DNA of 64,000 nt, taken from contig NAJO01000003.1 in assembly GCA_002077065.1 (NCBI GenBank), positions 124,001-188,000 of the forward strand. The letters run 5' to 3'. Both the position numbers and the translations under genes were made by a program. The notes below the pieces were generated by a model that was given only the letters and a program-made list of their open reading frames with translations, made no database searches and was not told the DNA's origin. The DNA comes from Cryoendolithus antarcticus. Lineage: Eukaryota; Ascomycota; Dothideomycetes; Cladosporiales; Cladosporiaceae. This document shows positions 20,239-31,032 of this stretch, piece after piece; positions within the stretch are counted from its first letter, which is position 1; every line of letters starts with the position of its first letter.

Positions 20239-21274
20239 GCTGGGCGGCACTGATGGCGTTGAAGAGTGCTTGAGTGAATAAGAACAAGTGATGGCGGCGA
20301 GTTCGTGGACACTATTTAAGTGGGCGACTGCGAGACCAGATCCAGCCCTCATTAGGCAAGTGCATTCCGATTTCCCTTCCATGCTGCACTCCATCCCAAT
20401 GGCGTCTCGTCACACTCAATGCTGCGTCACCTGCGGGTCTCTTGCGCTCACCGCTCGATGCTGTGAACAGCTGTCACCTTGATCACTAATCTGCGACTGT
20501 CGGCTTGGGTGCAGCTTGGTCATCCGTCTCTGCAAGCGAGCTCCCATTGACATCACGGCGTCGGTCTCGCCTGCAGTGGGGATTCAGGCAGCTGCCTCAA
20601 TGCCTCAACGACAGATGATCCCAATCGCGTCGAGGAGCGGCGTAACAGGTGTCCGCTGTTACCTGGTCTTTACTAACAAGCCATTGGCGCAAATCGTCAC
20701 CGGGTAAAAGCATTGAGCAGATGCGACATCGTGCGTCGGTGCCGTGAATGAATAGTGTGTCGCCTGTGGAACCCGCAGGTCTTGGCTCGCCATCGTCGAC
20801 GGCTGGTTGATCACCCCGACAGCTCTCGGCCGATGGCACCTGCCCGTACACGCTGTCTAGCCGACGCTCGTACGCCAGCTCTGCATTGAGACAGTTTGCT
20901 GACCGTGCAGAGATGGGAAGCTGAGTAGATGGCAGACATCTGCTTACCTACTCACCTGAACCATCACCTCGGTCGAGTGTCAACATTAGTCTTTTAACGA
21001 TTGCTCTCTATCATCAGCGAAGACATGCTAGAGACTGCACAGATTCAAGCCCGTGGTTGTGTTAGTTGCACGGTCATTATAGCGATGTCGCTGCAACTAT
21101 GCTCGGTCACCGCTCGACAAGCTCACAAAGCACACTCCCATGATATGTCGTGCTCCGCGGCACATGCGTTGATCCGCACACTTATAGAGAGGCCTAGTAG
21201 ACGCTCTCTGCAGCAGAATGAACTTGACAGTGATCCCAAATCCGCATCGTCTTCAGGTACAGCATTTGATCACA
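20239..21274. other. Intergenic between divergent CA-like and reductase genes
   Basis: About 1 kb separating two divergent starts, so it probably holds both promoters. No supported coding frame or clear repeat. Confidence 0.4.
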
Positions 21275-22345
21275 ATGGCAGCATCCGACGTCTTACTCCT
21301 GACAGGAGGTACAGGCTTCGTGGGATTTGCTACACTCAAATACGCCCTTCAGAAAGGCTATCACGTCCGAGCAGCAGTACGAAGCCAAGCAAAAGCCGAT
21401 GCACTTCACAAGAATCCCGTGCTTGCCTCGTTCGCCGACAGACTCACCACCATTGTCGTACCCGACATCCTTGCTAGCAATGCCTATGACGAAGCGGTGA
21501 ATGGCGCCAAGTACATTGTCCATGTCGCGAGTCCTATCCCGCAAGGCGATGCTATGGCCAACGCCGCTGTTGAAGGCAACACGACCGACGTCGAAGCTCT
21601 GCTTGTCAAGCCTGCGGTGCAAGGGACTCTCAACATCTTGAAGTCTGCCAAGGAGCACTTGTCGGTGAAGCGCATAGTCATCACCAGCTCCATGGTCACT
21701 GTCCCGTCCTTTGGCGTACTGGCGGGTTCGGAGACAACAGACAAGGTCTACGGCCCTGATGATCGTGCAGATGAGATCTCACCTCCATGCCCAGTCGAAA
21801 TCGTCGCCTATGTGCAAGCCAAGATCGCCGCACTCAATGCTGGCGACAAGTGGGCGAAAGAGAATAAGCCTGTCTTCGATGTGATAACCATATACCCCTC
21901 TGTCGTCGGCGGCCGTCATGACAACGCTACATCCGTAGCGGATCTTCTGGCGACGACGAACGCTGCCTTCTTGGCGGTCGTCCGCGGTCAAGAAGCTGTC
22001 GAGACGTCTCGTCCCCATATTATGGCTGTTATAGACGTCGACGATGCCGCCGAAGCTCATATCGAGTCTCTGCGAGAGGATGTCGAGGGCGGACAAGCGT
22101 TCTTGCTCACAAACCGTGGTGGAGATCTGGCATGGAATGATGCGAAGGCGATCGTGAATAAGCACTTCTCTGAAGCTGTCGAGGATGGCAGACTACCTAA
22201 TAATGGCGTCAGTGAGCCGAAGTGGTGGATAACGACTGATGGTGAGAAAACTGAGAAGACTTTCGGGAAGTTGAAGAGCTTCGAGGAGACGATCGTGGGG
22301 ATCGTTGAGCAGTATCTGGAGTTGCTGACAAAGGAGACGAAGTGA
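21275..22345 (+). CDS. NAD(P)-dependent reductase of the dihydroflavonol/cinnamoyl-CoA/Gre2 type
   Basis: An extended SDR (epimerase-like) of about 356 residues without introns. Near the N-terminus it has the Rossmann motif VLLLTGGTGFVGFATLKYAL, then VRAAVRS (NADP-binding Arg), HVASP, the Ser triad position in VITSSMVTV, and catalytic YVQAK. I use ATG 21275 (MAASDVLLL) because it precedes the glycine motif closely; an upstream in-frame ATG at 21218 adds 19 residues without a targeting look. Fungal relatives (Gre2, methylglyoxal or ketone reductases) reduce aldehydes and ketones. The actual substrate is not deducible. Confidence 0.9.
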   Translation: MAASDVLLLTGGTGFVGFATLKYALQKGYHVRAAVRSQAKADALHKNPVLASFADRLTTIVVPDILASNAYDEAVNGAKYIVHVASPIPQGDAMANAAVEGNTTDVEALLVKPAVQGTLNILKSAKEHLSVKRIVITSSMVTVPSFGVLAGSETTDKVYGPDDRADEISPPCPVEIVAYVQAKIAALNAGDKWAKENKPVFDVITIYPSVVGGRHDNATSVADLLATTNAAFLAVVRGQEAVETSRPHIMAVIDVDDAAEAHIESLREDVEGGQAFLLTNRGGDLAWNDAKAIVNKHFSEAVEDGRLPNNGVSEPKWWITTDGEKTEKTFGKLKSFEETIVGIVEQYLELLTKETK

Positions 22346-22366
22346 TCAGTACCTCGTCTTGTACGT

Positions 22367-23857
22367 CTAGACTTGGTACCCTTTTTTGAACACCATCATC
22401 TGTGGCTTGCCATCCTCATCGTACCACGTCCTGAACATGCCACCGCAGTTGAAGTCTGCTACCACGGTACTCGTTCCGCTCGCACCATCTACCTCAAGTC
22501 CGATGATGCCGCCCTCGCCTTCACCAGTCTTGCGCCATCGATCTTCTGCGCTCTGCTGCAGCATACCATTCAAGCCTGCCACGGCCGTGACAGACGCTTG
22601 GAGCGAAGTGTGCGAGTCTGATGATGCTGCGGGTGAAGAAGGCGCTTGTGATTGAAAGCGCACGATTGCAGCAGCAGTGCGAGCCGCATTGAGTCGTAGG
22701 AAGCTGTCGCCATTTCCTGTGCCTGACATAGCTACTGCGCGATAGCTAGATCTGGCCAGGGCGACCTCGTCCTCAGACTGTGATGGTAAGCGTAGATAGC
22801 CTGCTAAGCTAGGCAGACAGTCGCTCAATATTTGAGTCAGAGGCGATGATGCGTTGTATGTTCGTGAGCTCAATGCTGATGAGACGGTCCACTCCTCTGC
22901 CCAGAACCCAGCACCAATCGTGGGCGTGTCGCCAATCCGGCCGGGAAGCTTATTGGTGATACCGCCTGTCGATGTAGCAACGCATGTGACGCCTTCGCTG
23001 TCCAGTACGCAGCACCCGACGGTACCTTGCGGGAGGTACTCCTTGCTATCCCACGTAGGGTTGCTGAAGGGTTCGCTCGTGATAGTCACATCACCCATGT
23101 CTAGAGTACTCTCGTCATGGCCGTTGTCGATCGCTCCTCGATTTCGATCGTAAGTAGCATCATCACTGCTCTTACCAAGTGCTCTGCGATGCTCCGCCCA
23201 TCGCTTCTTCGTCCAAAAGTAGCTCGGCTTCACAAGTTCCAGTCCCCAATCCGATGCCAGCTTCTCACAGCTCTCGCCAGCAAGCTGCACATGTCCTTGA
23301 GCTCCGCCACCATCATCCTCGTTGCCCCTGATCAGCATCTCCTTGGCAAGCAAGATGGGGTTCTTGACATGGCTGAGCTTCATGACACCGACGCCACGCT
23401 TGCGATAGCCTCGCGAGACCATGACGCTGGCTTCCAGCTCCTGCGTGCCGTTAAGTGTGAAGACTGCACCATGGCCGGCGTTGAAGAGAGTGTCGTTCTC
23501 AAGCAGTGAAACTACATAGGTCGCGACATCTATGGCCTTGGCTCCTGGCTGACGAAGTCTGCTATTCGCGCTGTCAAGTATCGAGAGCAACGATGCGCGA
23601 TACGCTTTGTAGGCATCTGGAGGTAAGTTCTGGCGGGTAATATTGCCACAGCCGCCATGGATGATGATGTTTGGCGTCACAGATGCGGGTTTGGAGGACG
23701 AGAACATGTTGGCCACAGCTGCTGTGGTGAATTGGGAGCAAGGAGATAACGCGCTGCGCAGACGACTAGAGGTGAGCCCAAGCCAACGATGAAAGGGTCT
23801 GCATCTGATATCACTTACAAAAGATGTCGGACTGCCTTTCCTGCTGAACAAAATCAC
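22367..23857 (-). CDS. Isoaspartyl peptidase / L-asparaginase (plant-type, Ntn hydrolase)
   Basis: A type 2 asparaginase-family hydrolase that matures by self-cleavage before a Thr. The conserved start NIIIHGGCGNI and FNAGHGAVFT are followed by GVGVMKLSHVKNPILLAKEM. The cleavage site is EYLPQGTVGCCVLD, where Thr becomes the N-terminal nucleophile, then VATSTGGITNKLPGRIGDTP and GAGFWAEEW. ATG 23857 gives 496 residues with a 50-residue basic leader; ATG 23707 (MFSSSKPASV) gives the usual enzyme start. The gene is convergent with the upstream reductase, 21 bp between the stops. The C-terminal part is longer than in bacterial enzymes and includes a Ser-rich insert, as in many fungal members. Confidence 0.9.
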   Translation of the reverse strand: MILFSRKGSPTSFVSDIRCRPFHRWLGLTSSRLRSALSPCSQFTTAAVANMFSSSKPASVTPNIIIHGGCGNITRQNLPPDAYKAYRASLLSILDSANSRLRQPGAKAIDVATYVVSLLENDTLFNAGHGAVFTLNGTQELEASVMVSRGYRKRGVGVMKLSHVKNPILLAKEMLIRGNEDDGGGAQGHVQLAGESCEKLASDWGLELVKPSYFWTKKRWAEHRRALGKSSDDATYDRNRGAIDNGHDESTLDMGDVTITSEPFSNPTWDSKEYLPQGTVGCCVLDSEGVTCVATSTGGITNKLPGRIGDTPTIGAGFWAEEWTVSSALSSRTYNASSPLTQILSDCLPSLAGYLRLPSQSEDEVALARSSYRAVAMSGTGNGDSFLRLNAARTAAAIVRFQSQAPSSPAASSDSHTSLQASVTAVAGLNGMLQQSAEDRWRKTGEGEGGIIGLEVDGASGTSTVVADFNCGGMFRTWYDEDGKPQMMVFKKGYQV

Positions 23858-24428
23858 CCATTGAGGAAGGTCACGTCGAGCTGCGACCAGCTTACGTAAC
23901 AGGCCTTTCTCCTTTCACATTTTCAGATTCAACCTGTGATTTTACACGCTTCTACCTAAATGGTCAACGCCATTCTTTGTTTGCACGACAGCATTGACAT
24001 TCCGACCCACTCCGTTGATTTGCCACGATGAATAGTGCGCGTTGCTTCGACCTGTTTGCACCCCTCCGGATGACTCCAGACACGCGGAGCGTCATCTTCA
24101 CGCCCTCGGTGCTACTAACACCCATTATGGCCCTATAACTGAGATAAGTCACGAACAGATGGGCGACACGCACCATCATATCCAAAGTAGGGCGAGACAC
24201 AGACGCGCTCTAACTCTGAGATCGTGATGTCGCATAGGTGAGTGCGTCATTCTTACGTAGGCCTCTGTAACATGGTGGGTAACTGCTGTCCGGGATGTCT
24301 CCTTCACTTTACTACTTCCTATTTGAGTCACAATTTTAGCCGACGGCTCGCGGTGCTCCGCGTAACTTCCGTCCCTCCAACACTTCTAGGCTTGCGTACG
24401 CGCAACACTCGGATACTTACGTACTGCG
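23858..24428. other. Intergenic, promoter side of the asparaginase-family gene
   Basis: No supported coding frame. I looked for F2-type blocks here as an upstream extension of copy 4 and found none. Confidence 0.35.
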
Positions 24429-25184
24429 ATGCCTCCTCTACCGGCACTCTGGACCATATGGATGCCGCGAGCTATTCAAGATTGTGCTGTCATGATTTTG
24501 GACGCATTACGCTTACGCCGAACAGTGCGACCTACCATCGTTACACCACCGTCAGTATGGCGACCGCAATCTGGGCGAATTGGGCGCCGTCGCAAAGTCG
24601 TCTTACCAAGCGTATCTACGCGCTGTCGCCAGTACATGCAGCGACAGGCCGAACAGCTACGAAGCACGAAGTCAAAGTATACGTCTCTTGTCAACTACGA
24701 GTCTGGTCTAGATGCGGGGCACCAAGATCGATCTGATCATTCGCTTCCCACGGATTGCGGAACACCGAGTAATGACGACAGCTCCTCTCGTCAAAATGCT
24801 GCGCCTCCTGGGAGGCTGATAGATGAGACTGCCAATCGACATCATTCGACTGAGCCTACCACTAACCTAGCGTTGCAAGTTGTGTCGGGCGGCGAACAGG
24901 TAGTCATAGACATGTGCTCAAGAACCACCTCAAACCTCCAGCAGCGGAGGAAGCCAGAGCTATTGAGACTCACAGATGGGGCTACTACGATCAATGGCTC
25001 AAACATAAGTACTGGCGAAGACCCAGGCCTGCCCGACTGGTCGCCTGTCTTGACGCTAACGGACTTCGATCTCAGCCATCTCAAAGAAGGCATGCTCTTG
25101 ACCGGAGAACTGCTGTACACGGAGAAATGCTTTAACGAAGCTGTAGCAGAGCTCAGGCGAAGAGGCTTGATGTGTCCAACATAG
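24429..25184 (+). pseudogene. F2 family copy 4: opposite-strand, diverged copy with a frameshift
   Basis: The plus frame from 24429 ends TGEDPGLPDWSPVL, FDLSHLKEGMLLTG, AVAELRRRGL, matching the centre of the F2 family. The preceding block lies in another frame (EEARAIETHRWGYYDQWLKHK, about 24945-25010), so one extra base sits near 25005-25015 (CATAAGTACTGG). A TAG at 25182-25184 follows the RGL block. Beyond it the third frame holds RVRDLLVDQD, which resembles CKDLLEEQD of copy 2, up to a TGA at 25572-25574. The first 150 or so residues do not align. This is the only F2 copy on the plus strand and the most diverged. Confidence 0.6.
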
Positions 25185-26196
25185 TCCAGTGGTTTCCCGA
25201 GTGAAGTTGGAGAGTACCCAGAGTGCGTAGAGGACGACATGAAGACCAATATCCAACTGTTCAGTATTATCCCCTGGATTGAGTCCAATCCCCGAGGTTT
25301 GAGTATGCAGGCGTGAGAGCGTAGTGTAAACCAGCCGAAGAGCCCGGTCTCGCAGGATCGGGAGCATCAGCCCCGGGGTGAGCCTGAGCCATGGGAGAGT
25401 GAGAGTACTAGAGCCTCGCCTGGCGGCTCGAGAAGACGACTTGTAGTTATTTGTCAGCCACCTGGCCGGCTACCGGGTCGACTGGCTTGGACTTGGAATG
25501 AGGATGCGCGGGAACGGGTGCGAGATCTGCTGGTAGACCAGGATACCACGCTTGCGTTGGATGGATGGGATTGAGGATGCGGCACTGTAGACGGTACAAC
25601 AGAACGCGAGCTCCCACCGCTACCTCACATCAACATTCTTCGATTTCCGATATCGTTCCATGCACATAGCGTAAATCCTGGTGTCCAAACCCATATGCCT
25701 GATGTCAATGCCAACTCGGCAACACTTGCCCATTTCAGCTCTTTCTCTCGGCAGATCCTCGCACCGCCGGCTCTTGAACCGCCCCACCGCGATCTACTCG
25801 GTTTTGGCACATCACCTGCTCCTGCACAACTCGAGCTGTGCACTTCACTGTTACACATGCCACGAGGCTGTCGCCAAACGCTGTGCGACCTCTGACTGAC
25901 TCCTGGAACACGCGACAAGCTGCGTGACAGGCTGCGACACCACGCGATCGGGCTTGCATACACCGCCTCGCCTGCACGAGGAAGCCACGAGGGGAGGGGC
26001 ACTGCGACTGTGATATAGCACTGACGGTGGAGGCCAGCGAGACTAACTGCAGCTGAGGAGCTGAGGGAATTACTTTGGGGTAAGCGACTGCACAGTGAAG
26101 GCAAGCGCAACAGAGGTGGACCACACGAAGAAGGTACAAGCGGCGGCAGCCCCAGCACCAGCAACGACACGGTGATTAGCACCGACCACTGCAGCC
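25185..26196. other. F2 copy 4 remnant and TCO89 promoter region
   Basis: The first 390 bp contain decayed F2 sequence; the rest is the 5' flank of TCO89. A minus-strand open stretch at 25625-26248 has no coding signature and I leave it out. Confidence 0.4.
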
Positions 26197-28605
26197 ATGC
26201 CAGTCGCCTCACCACAGCCGCAAACGTCCGCCATGTCGCCCTCCCCACTCTTCCCCGGCAGTGGTGGCTTGCGCCCGAGTCTCATGAAGCGCCACTCGAG
26301 TCAGTTGAGTAATGGCTACATTCGACACAGCTCTCGCGAGGTCGCATCACCCGGCTCCAACCCCAGCGAAGCACCACTCCAGCCACGCCATGCTGTCCGC
26401 CCGAAGACTCACGCTCGTGTCGTGCTCCCACGGAATCATAGCAGCGGTCGCAACCTCGCGAAGATGGCGCGGCAAGCTGCCAATGGTCCTGCACATGGTC
26501 CTGCACATGGTCCTGCCGGTGCGCAAACCCATGTGCGTCAGAGGAGTCATGAGGGCGACACGGAGATACGGCTACCTGGCAGTCTCAACGAGAGTGTTGG
26601 GGTCCCGAACCCTCCCATCCGGCGCAACATGACCAGCTCGCAGCTACCACGCAACACATCACATACGAAGCTGAAGAAGAACTACTCACATGGTCAGCTG
26701 CAGCGGCTGGGCTCTGGGAAGAATCTGGCAGCCCTTGGATCGACGCAACGAGCGCCTCCTTCACCTGGACTTAGGCCAAAGTCAAAGCGACCGAAAAGCG
26801 CGGACTTCGGCAAGGTCGCGGCGGAGAAGGACTTGCACCAACAGGAAGTCGAGCTCGCAGAGCAGCTGCAAGCCAAGCGCGATGGTCCGAAGAAGGTTGG
26901 CTTTGCAGTCGGCAGCTCGGATGACACTAGTGATGCCGAGGAGGTACCGGAGATGGAAGGCAGTGGAATGCAGGAAGACGAGTGGACTGAGGAGAGTGCG
27001 AGCGCGAGTCCGTATAGCACGCGACAGAACACTGCCGACAATTCGAGACGACCTAGTGTGGTGCAAGACCGGCCCTCGGGAAAGGTAGAGATGGCCAGGG
27101 CGCTGGCTAATGAGGTTGGTCTCGCGATGGCCGCCGAGGTCAAGGCGCAGAGAGAGGGCAAGGGGCAGGAGGCTGAGGCAGATGGAACGCCAGCAGCGAG
27201 CTACGAGGATGAAGATGCAGGTGCTGAGGCACGGGCAGATAACGATGACGATGAGGAGGCGGAGGAGGAGGAGGAAGAGGACGATGATGATGATGAGGAG
27301 CATGAGGAACAGAGCGAAGAGGACGATCAGCCTAGTCCTCGAAGCATGCCACGAGTCCAGCGACGTCCGAACACCCAACGCACAGCACAGGACGAGCTAC
27401 CCTCACGACCAGCTCAGCACCAGCGAGTAGTCTCGACTTCAAAAGAGCATGCCAATCCTACTACCCAATTCTTACGCCGCAACAGCGCACAACTTGCAGC
27501 GCCAGCTCGCATCAGCAACATCACAGCCCTCGACGATGTCCACAGCAAGCGGTCGTCCCCAGACGCCTCGATGGACTCCTCCCGCAACCTCTCACAAGAT
27601 CCTGCCGATCAGGACGAGCTAGTCTCGCGCTTCCTTCCCTCTGGGTCGCATCCGGCAACCAGCAGCGGCACCAATACGATGACTCAGAACACACCGAAGC
27701 ATAGCCACTTCCACACTCCGGAAGAAGATTCTACGCTTGCAGCACAGCACCGCGGTAGTATTAGTGGTAGAGTACCCATCAGTCCGGGTGGCAGCACAGT
27801 CTCCGGCTCCTCTGGCGCTGCGACCCCAGCCCTAGGCCGCTCAAGGACCGAGCTCAAGATGCTACAAGAGAAGGCCATCGCGGAGATGGAGTCGCTCCGC
27901 CCTCCTGCAGTACCAGCGCACGTCTATGACCGGCGAAACGAGAGTTTAAAGTCTTACCTCAACCTCGCTGCAGCGTACACCGCAACTGCGGAGGGCTCGA
28001 ACTCGATCTCGGGATTGCCTATGGAGAGGCTAGCGAGTTCAACGCTGGGCCCGGAGATCTTTCAGGGTCGTTTCAAAGCTGTGCGCACGGAGCTGAGGGT
28101 CGTGCAGAAGTTTCGTGATCCTTTCGCCGAGAGTATCGCGAGGCTGCAGAGGTGCAAAGGGTTAAGAGGAAAGCTGGGACTTCCGCCGCCGACCGGACCA
28201 GGCTCGAAGCCTCAGCTGCAGCTTGGAAGTAGAGGTCAGACTGCTGCTCAAGGCACGGCAGCTGCGTTGAGAGGGAGTAAGAGCGCCGTCTCGCTGCCTG
28301 TCAGGGATCGTCGACCTCCTGAGATGGCTGCCATCGGCACACCCCCCACGGCAGCATCTCAGCATCTACCAAACCATACCGCGACTTCAGCTTCGCCACC
28401 TAAGAATTCGATCAGTCCTGCGAAGCCCGCGCTCACAGTCGGCAGCAGGGGCGTGGTGGCAACAAGAACGGGATCGCAGAGACGCGGTGTGTCTTTCGCC
28501 GGTGCGCCGCCTATTGTCAAAGAGCCGAGTGCGGCGGAGGCGGAAGGCGGAGCTGAGGCTGTTGCTAGGAAGTTGTGGGATAGTGTGCTTGAGGGTGGGT
28601 CTTGA
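26197..28605 (+). CDS. TCO89: TORC1 subunit TCO89-like protein
   Basis: Tco89 is a fungal-specific subunit of the rapamycin-sensitive TOR complex 1 at the vacuole, linking nutrient state to growth and stress responses. The 802-residue intronless frame is mostly disordered. Diagnostic pieces are the N-terminal LRPSLMKRHSSQLSNGYI, the basic RNTSHTKLKKNYSHGQLQRL, and the VGFAVGSSDD segment. A very acidic tract of about 30 Asp/Glu lies near residues 345-380. Near the C-terminus comes RTELKMLQEKAIAEMESL with GPEIFQGRFKAVRTELRVVQ and KFRDPFAESIARLQR. These match the order seen in ascomycete TCO89-domain proteins as I remember them. A short coding repeat (HGPAHGPAHGPA) lies near residue 100. The start is the first ATG; one 12 codons later is equally possible. 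Confidence 0.83.
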   Translation: MPVASPQPQTSAMSPSPLFPGSGGLRPSLMKRHSSQLSNGYIRHSSREVASPGSNPSEAPLQPRHAVRPKTHARVVLPRNHSSGRNLAKMARQAANGPAHGPAHGPAGAQTHVRQRSHEGDTEIRLPGSLNESVGVPNPPIRRNMTSSQLPRNTSHTKLKKNYSHGQLQRLGSGKNLAALGSTQRAPPSPGLRPKSKRPKSADFGKVAAEKDLHQQEVELAEQLQAKRDGPKKVGFAVGSSDDTSDAEEVPEMEGSGMQEDEWTEESASASPYSTRQNTADNSRRPSVVQDRPSGKVEMARALANEVGLAMAAEVKAQREGKGQEAEADGTPAASYEDEDAGAEARADNDDDEEAEEEEEEDDDDDEEHEEQSEEDDQPSPRSMPRVQRRPNTQRTAQDELPSRPAQHQRVVSTSKEHANPTTQFLRRNSAQLAAPARISNITALDDVHSKRSSPDASMDSSRNLSQDPADQDELVSRFLPSGSHPATSSGTNTMTQNTPKHSHFHTPEEDSTLAAQHRGSISGRVPISPGGSTVSGSSGAATPALGRSRTELKMLQEKAIAEMESLRPPAVPAHVYDRRNESLKSYLNLAAAYTATAEGSNSISGLPMERLASSTLGPEIFQGRFKAVRTELRVVQKFRDPFAESIARLQRCKGLRGKLGLPPPTGPGSKPQLQLGSRGQTAAQGTAAALRGSKSAVSLPVRDRRPPEMAAIGTPPTAASQHLPNHTATSASPPKNSISPAKPALTVGSRGVVATRTGSQRRGVSFAGAPPIVKEPSAAEAEGGAEAVARKLWDSVLEGGS

Positions 28606-29936
28606 AGAAGTTGGCTTTACTTGGGTGTTGTGGGATTAGCGAGGCGTTTTGGTGCTTTGGGCGTGCAACTGCGCGCTGGCAGGACAACGAGAGTTGGGGA
28701 GGTCATTCGCGTTGGTCAGATCCGGGCGCAGAATGACGTGTGCTCAATGAACGTATCAGGCAGTCCTGTCGCCTTCGACTTTGTCACCTGGACTGGATGG
28801 AATTGACCATCGCTTAGTACCTTCTACGATCATGCCTTAGGCATCCTAACCAAGTGCATCCTGCTCCGAATCCGTCATCTCGCCTGTCTCGGGCTTATTC
28901 CCGCAATGCCATACGACGCCATCTGCCAGATTGCCATTACGAGATGACAATTTTACCTTGCACGCACGTGAGCTCGCTGTGGGGAGATTTGCACAGGCAT
29001 TGGAGCGCTGTGGAGAAAGAGTGGAGGTGCGACACTGGACCGAGCTTGTGCGCTAATGCAGGAACATGATGTCGCTGCTTAACTCGGGTGTTGTGTGAGG
29101 CCGCCGATGGAAAACAACTTGGCACGGTTGGAGCGCTGCTCTCGTCGCCACGATGTCGATGTAAGTGCTGCTCTACAGACTTCCCCAGCGACCGTGGAAA
29201 TCCAGGTGACGCGATAGACTGCTTTGCGAGCGACACCCAAGTCACGACCGAGGCACAGCATATAGCCCTGCAACACGCTAGTCCCGAATCGGGTGTTTGC
29301 GCCCAGTAAACCTCATCTCATTTCCCACGATGCGATCGGCTGCTCATTGGCGCGCACGCTCGGAGGCGAGATGAGAAGCCAATAGTGCGGTACGAACGAT
29401 GTAGGTACATTTTGCAGAGTTTTGTCTCGTTGGCAGGGTCTGGGCAATGTAATCGTGCAGGTGCTTATAGTGCGGGTGGCCCTTCGTTTGCTTTAGAGGT
29501 TTTGCGCGAGAGAAGAGGATTATTGCTACCGGACTGGACGCCGAACAACACGCTCATTACTTGACTACTGGACTGTACGCACACGATCACTGCTACTCGC
29601 ACTCATTACTATCGATCTACTTCGATCCGACACTCTCTTGGGAACCAAAGCACGCGACACTTTGCGCTCGAAATACCTACACACGCTTACGCGACTGTCT
29701 CGTCTGGCGCCTACTGCGTTTCACCTTTTCGACTTCGCCGCACTGCACACCTCGCAACACCATCTCGTACTATCGACACTCTCTTCTTCGATCAGTAACG
29801 CCTCCAACGACATCAACAAACAAACGCTCATCTCCGCATTCCTCACCGTCATCGCACTTCAAATCCGCACACCCGGTCTCACATTCCGCGACCCACTCAT
29901 ACGGAATTTCAGCCCTACCGATCGCAAACCGCCACA
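28606..29936. other. Intergenic, probable long 5' region of the GPI-type gene
   Basis: No supported gene. The 400 bp before 29937 are C- and T-rich with many ACTC/CTCAC runs, typical of fungal promoter and 5' leader sequence. Confidence 0.4.
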
Positions 29937-30332
29937 ATGCGCTTCCTCACTCTGATCGCCTCACTTGCTTTCCCCCTCCTCACCCTCGCTCAAGAACCCA
30001 CGCCCCTCGCCCAACCCGGAGCCTACGGTGGGGACCAAACCTCAGCTCTAACGACCTACACCTCCACCCGCACCGTCGAGCGCGTAGTCCAGACCGTCAC
30101 TGCAACCCGAAATGGCACTGAGATCCCGGTGACCACTACTAGCTACGGTCTAGGCACCGGCGTGCCGACTGCAGGCTACGGTGGCAATGCAACGTGGGCT
30201 GCCACAGGGACGATTGGAGGCACTGGCGAGACGGGCAGGCCGATCATGCCGTCGAACGGCGCAGGGATTATGGCTGTGAGTGGCCTGGGGATGGTGGGTG
30301 CGGTGGCGATTGGACTTTTGGTCGGGCTTTGA
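29937..30332 (+). CDS. Small secreted, Thr/Gly-rich protein with GPI-anchor signals
   Basis: A 131-residue frame. Residues 1-18 (MRFLTLIASLAFPLLTLA) form a clear signal peptide. The mature part is Thr/Ser/Gly-rich with TYTSTRTVERVVQTVTATRN and two NxT/NxS-type glycosylation sites. A small-residue stretch (PSNGAG) then precedes a hydrophobic C-terminus (MAVSGLGMVGAVAIGLLVGL) typical of a GPI-attachment signal. I expect a cell-wall or plasma-membrane surface protein. It resembles many small Ser/Thr-rich fungal wall proteins without a named domain. The ATG lies right after a pyrimidine-rich leader with a CACA context. Confidence 0.8.
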   Translation: MRFLTLIASLAFPLLTLAQEPTPLAQPGAYGGDQTSALTTYTSTRTVERVVQTVTATRNGTEIPVTTTSYGLGTGVPTAGYGGNATWAATGTIGGTGETGRPIMPSNGAGIMAVSGLGMVGAVAIGLLVGL

Positions 30333-31032
30333 GTGGGAGTGGGAGGAAGGGGTGACTTTTGACGGCTGCATGACGACTTATGTGGAAAGATTTTGTGGTT
30401 TCTGGTGATACCCGGGCTTGGAGACGAGAGCTTCTTGTTTAATCAATCGACGTGAAGGGAGAAAAGTAGTAGAGGGAAGACGACCAAATCTTACTCACTC
30501 ATCCTACTACTTGACCGATTTGATGATGTCTTGTAAGTCGCTTTGAAGTCTGTCGTGGGTATCGTGGCGCGTAGCATATTGCTCGTAAATTTCGTGGTAT
30601 CATCCAATCTATCTATCATCCATCTGTATTGGCCTATCCAAAGGCACTGCTGGCTACCACTTGCGATGTCTATGACATGTTGCAGGCGAGCTGACCAGTC
30701 CAGCTGGATGCATATCGTAGTGGTCGATGCCATAGCATCGCCACTCTATTTGACGAATGTTCTCCGTGTCGACTATGCAGGATGTGAGGAGGGACCCAGC
30801 TCGTCTGCGTGGCTGCAGTACCAGTCCACGTAATCGGCGGTTTGCATGCTGAATGCCATGTGAGCGGCGGATCCTCATATCTGAGTCGCAGCTGAGCATC
30901 AGCATTTGATCGCTTTGCAGCGTCGCAGTGATTGCGGATGTGTTAGCGACAGAGGGAGCTGCGTGTTGCCGAGAATACACCATTCATCAGGCCGTTGATA
31001 GAGGTGAGTGTGTAGCTTGACATTTGGTGCTC
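30333..31032. other. Intergenic, 3' flanks of two convergent genes
   Basis: No supported gene; it separates the 3' ends of the GPI-type gene and the minus-strand gene at 31033. Confidence 0.4.

Noticed and set aside
25625..26248. Minus-strand 207-codon open frame upstream of TCO89
   Set aside because: Composition of random GC-rich sequence (Leu/Ser/Arg runs), overlaps the TCO89 start, no motif.
27240..27320. GAGGAN-type repeat as a microsatellite of interest
   Set aside because: It simply encodes the Asp/Glu tract of TCO89, common in that family.
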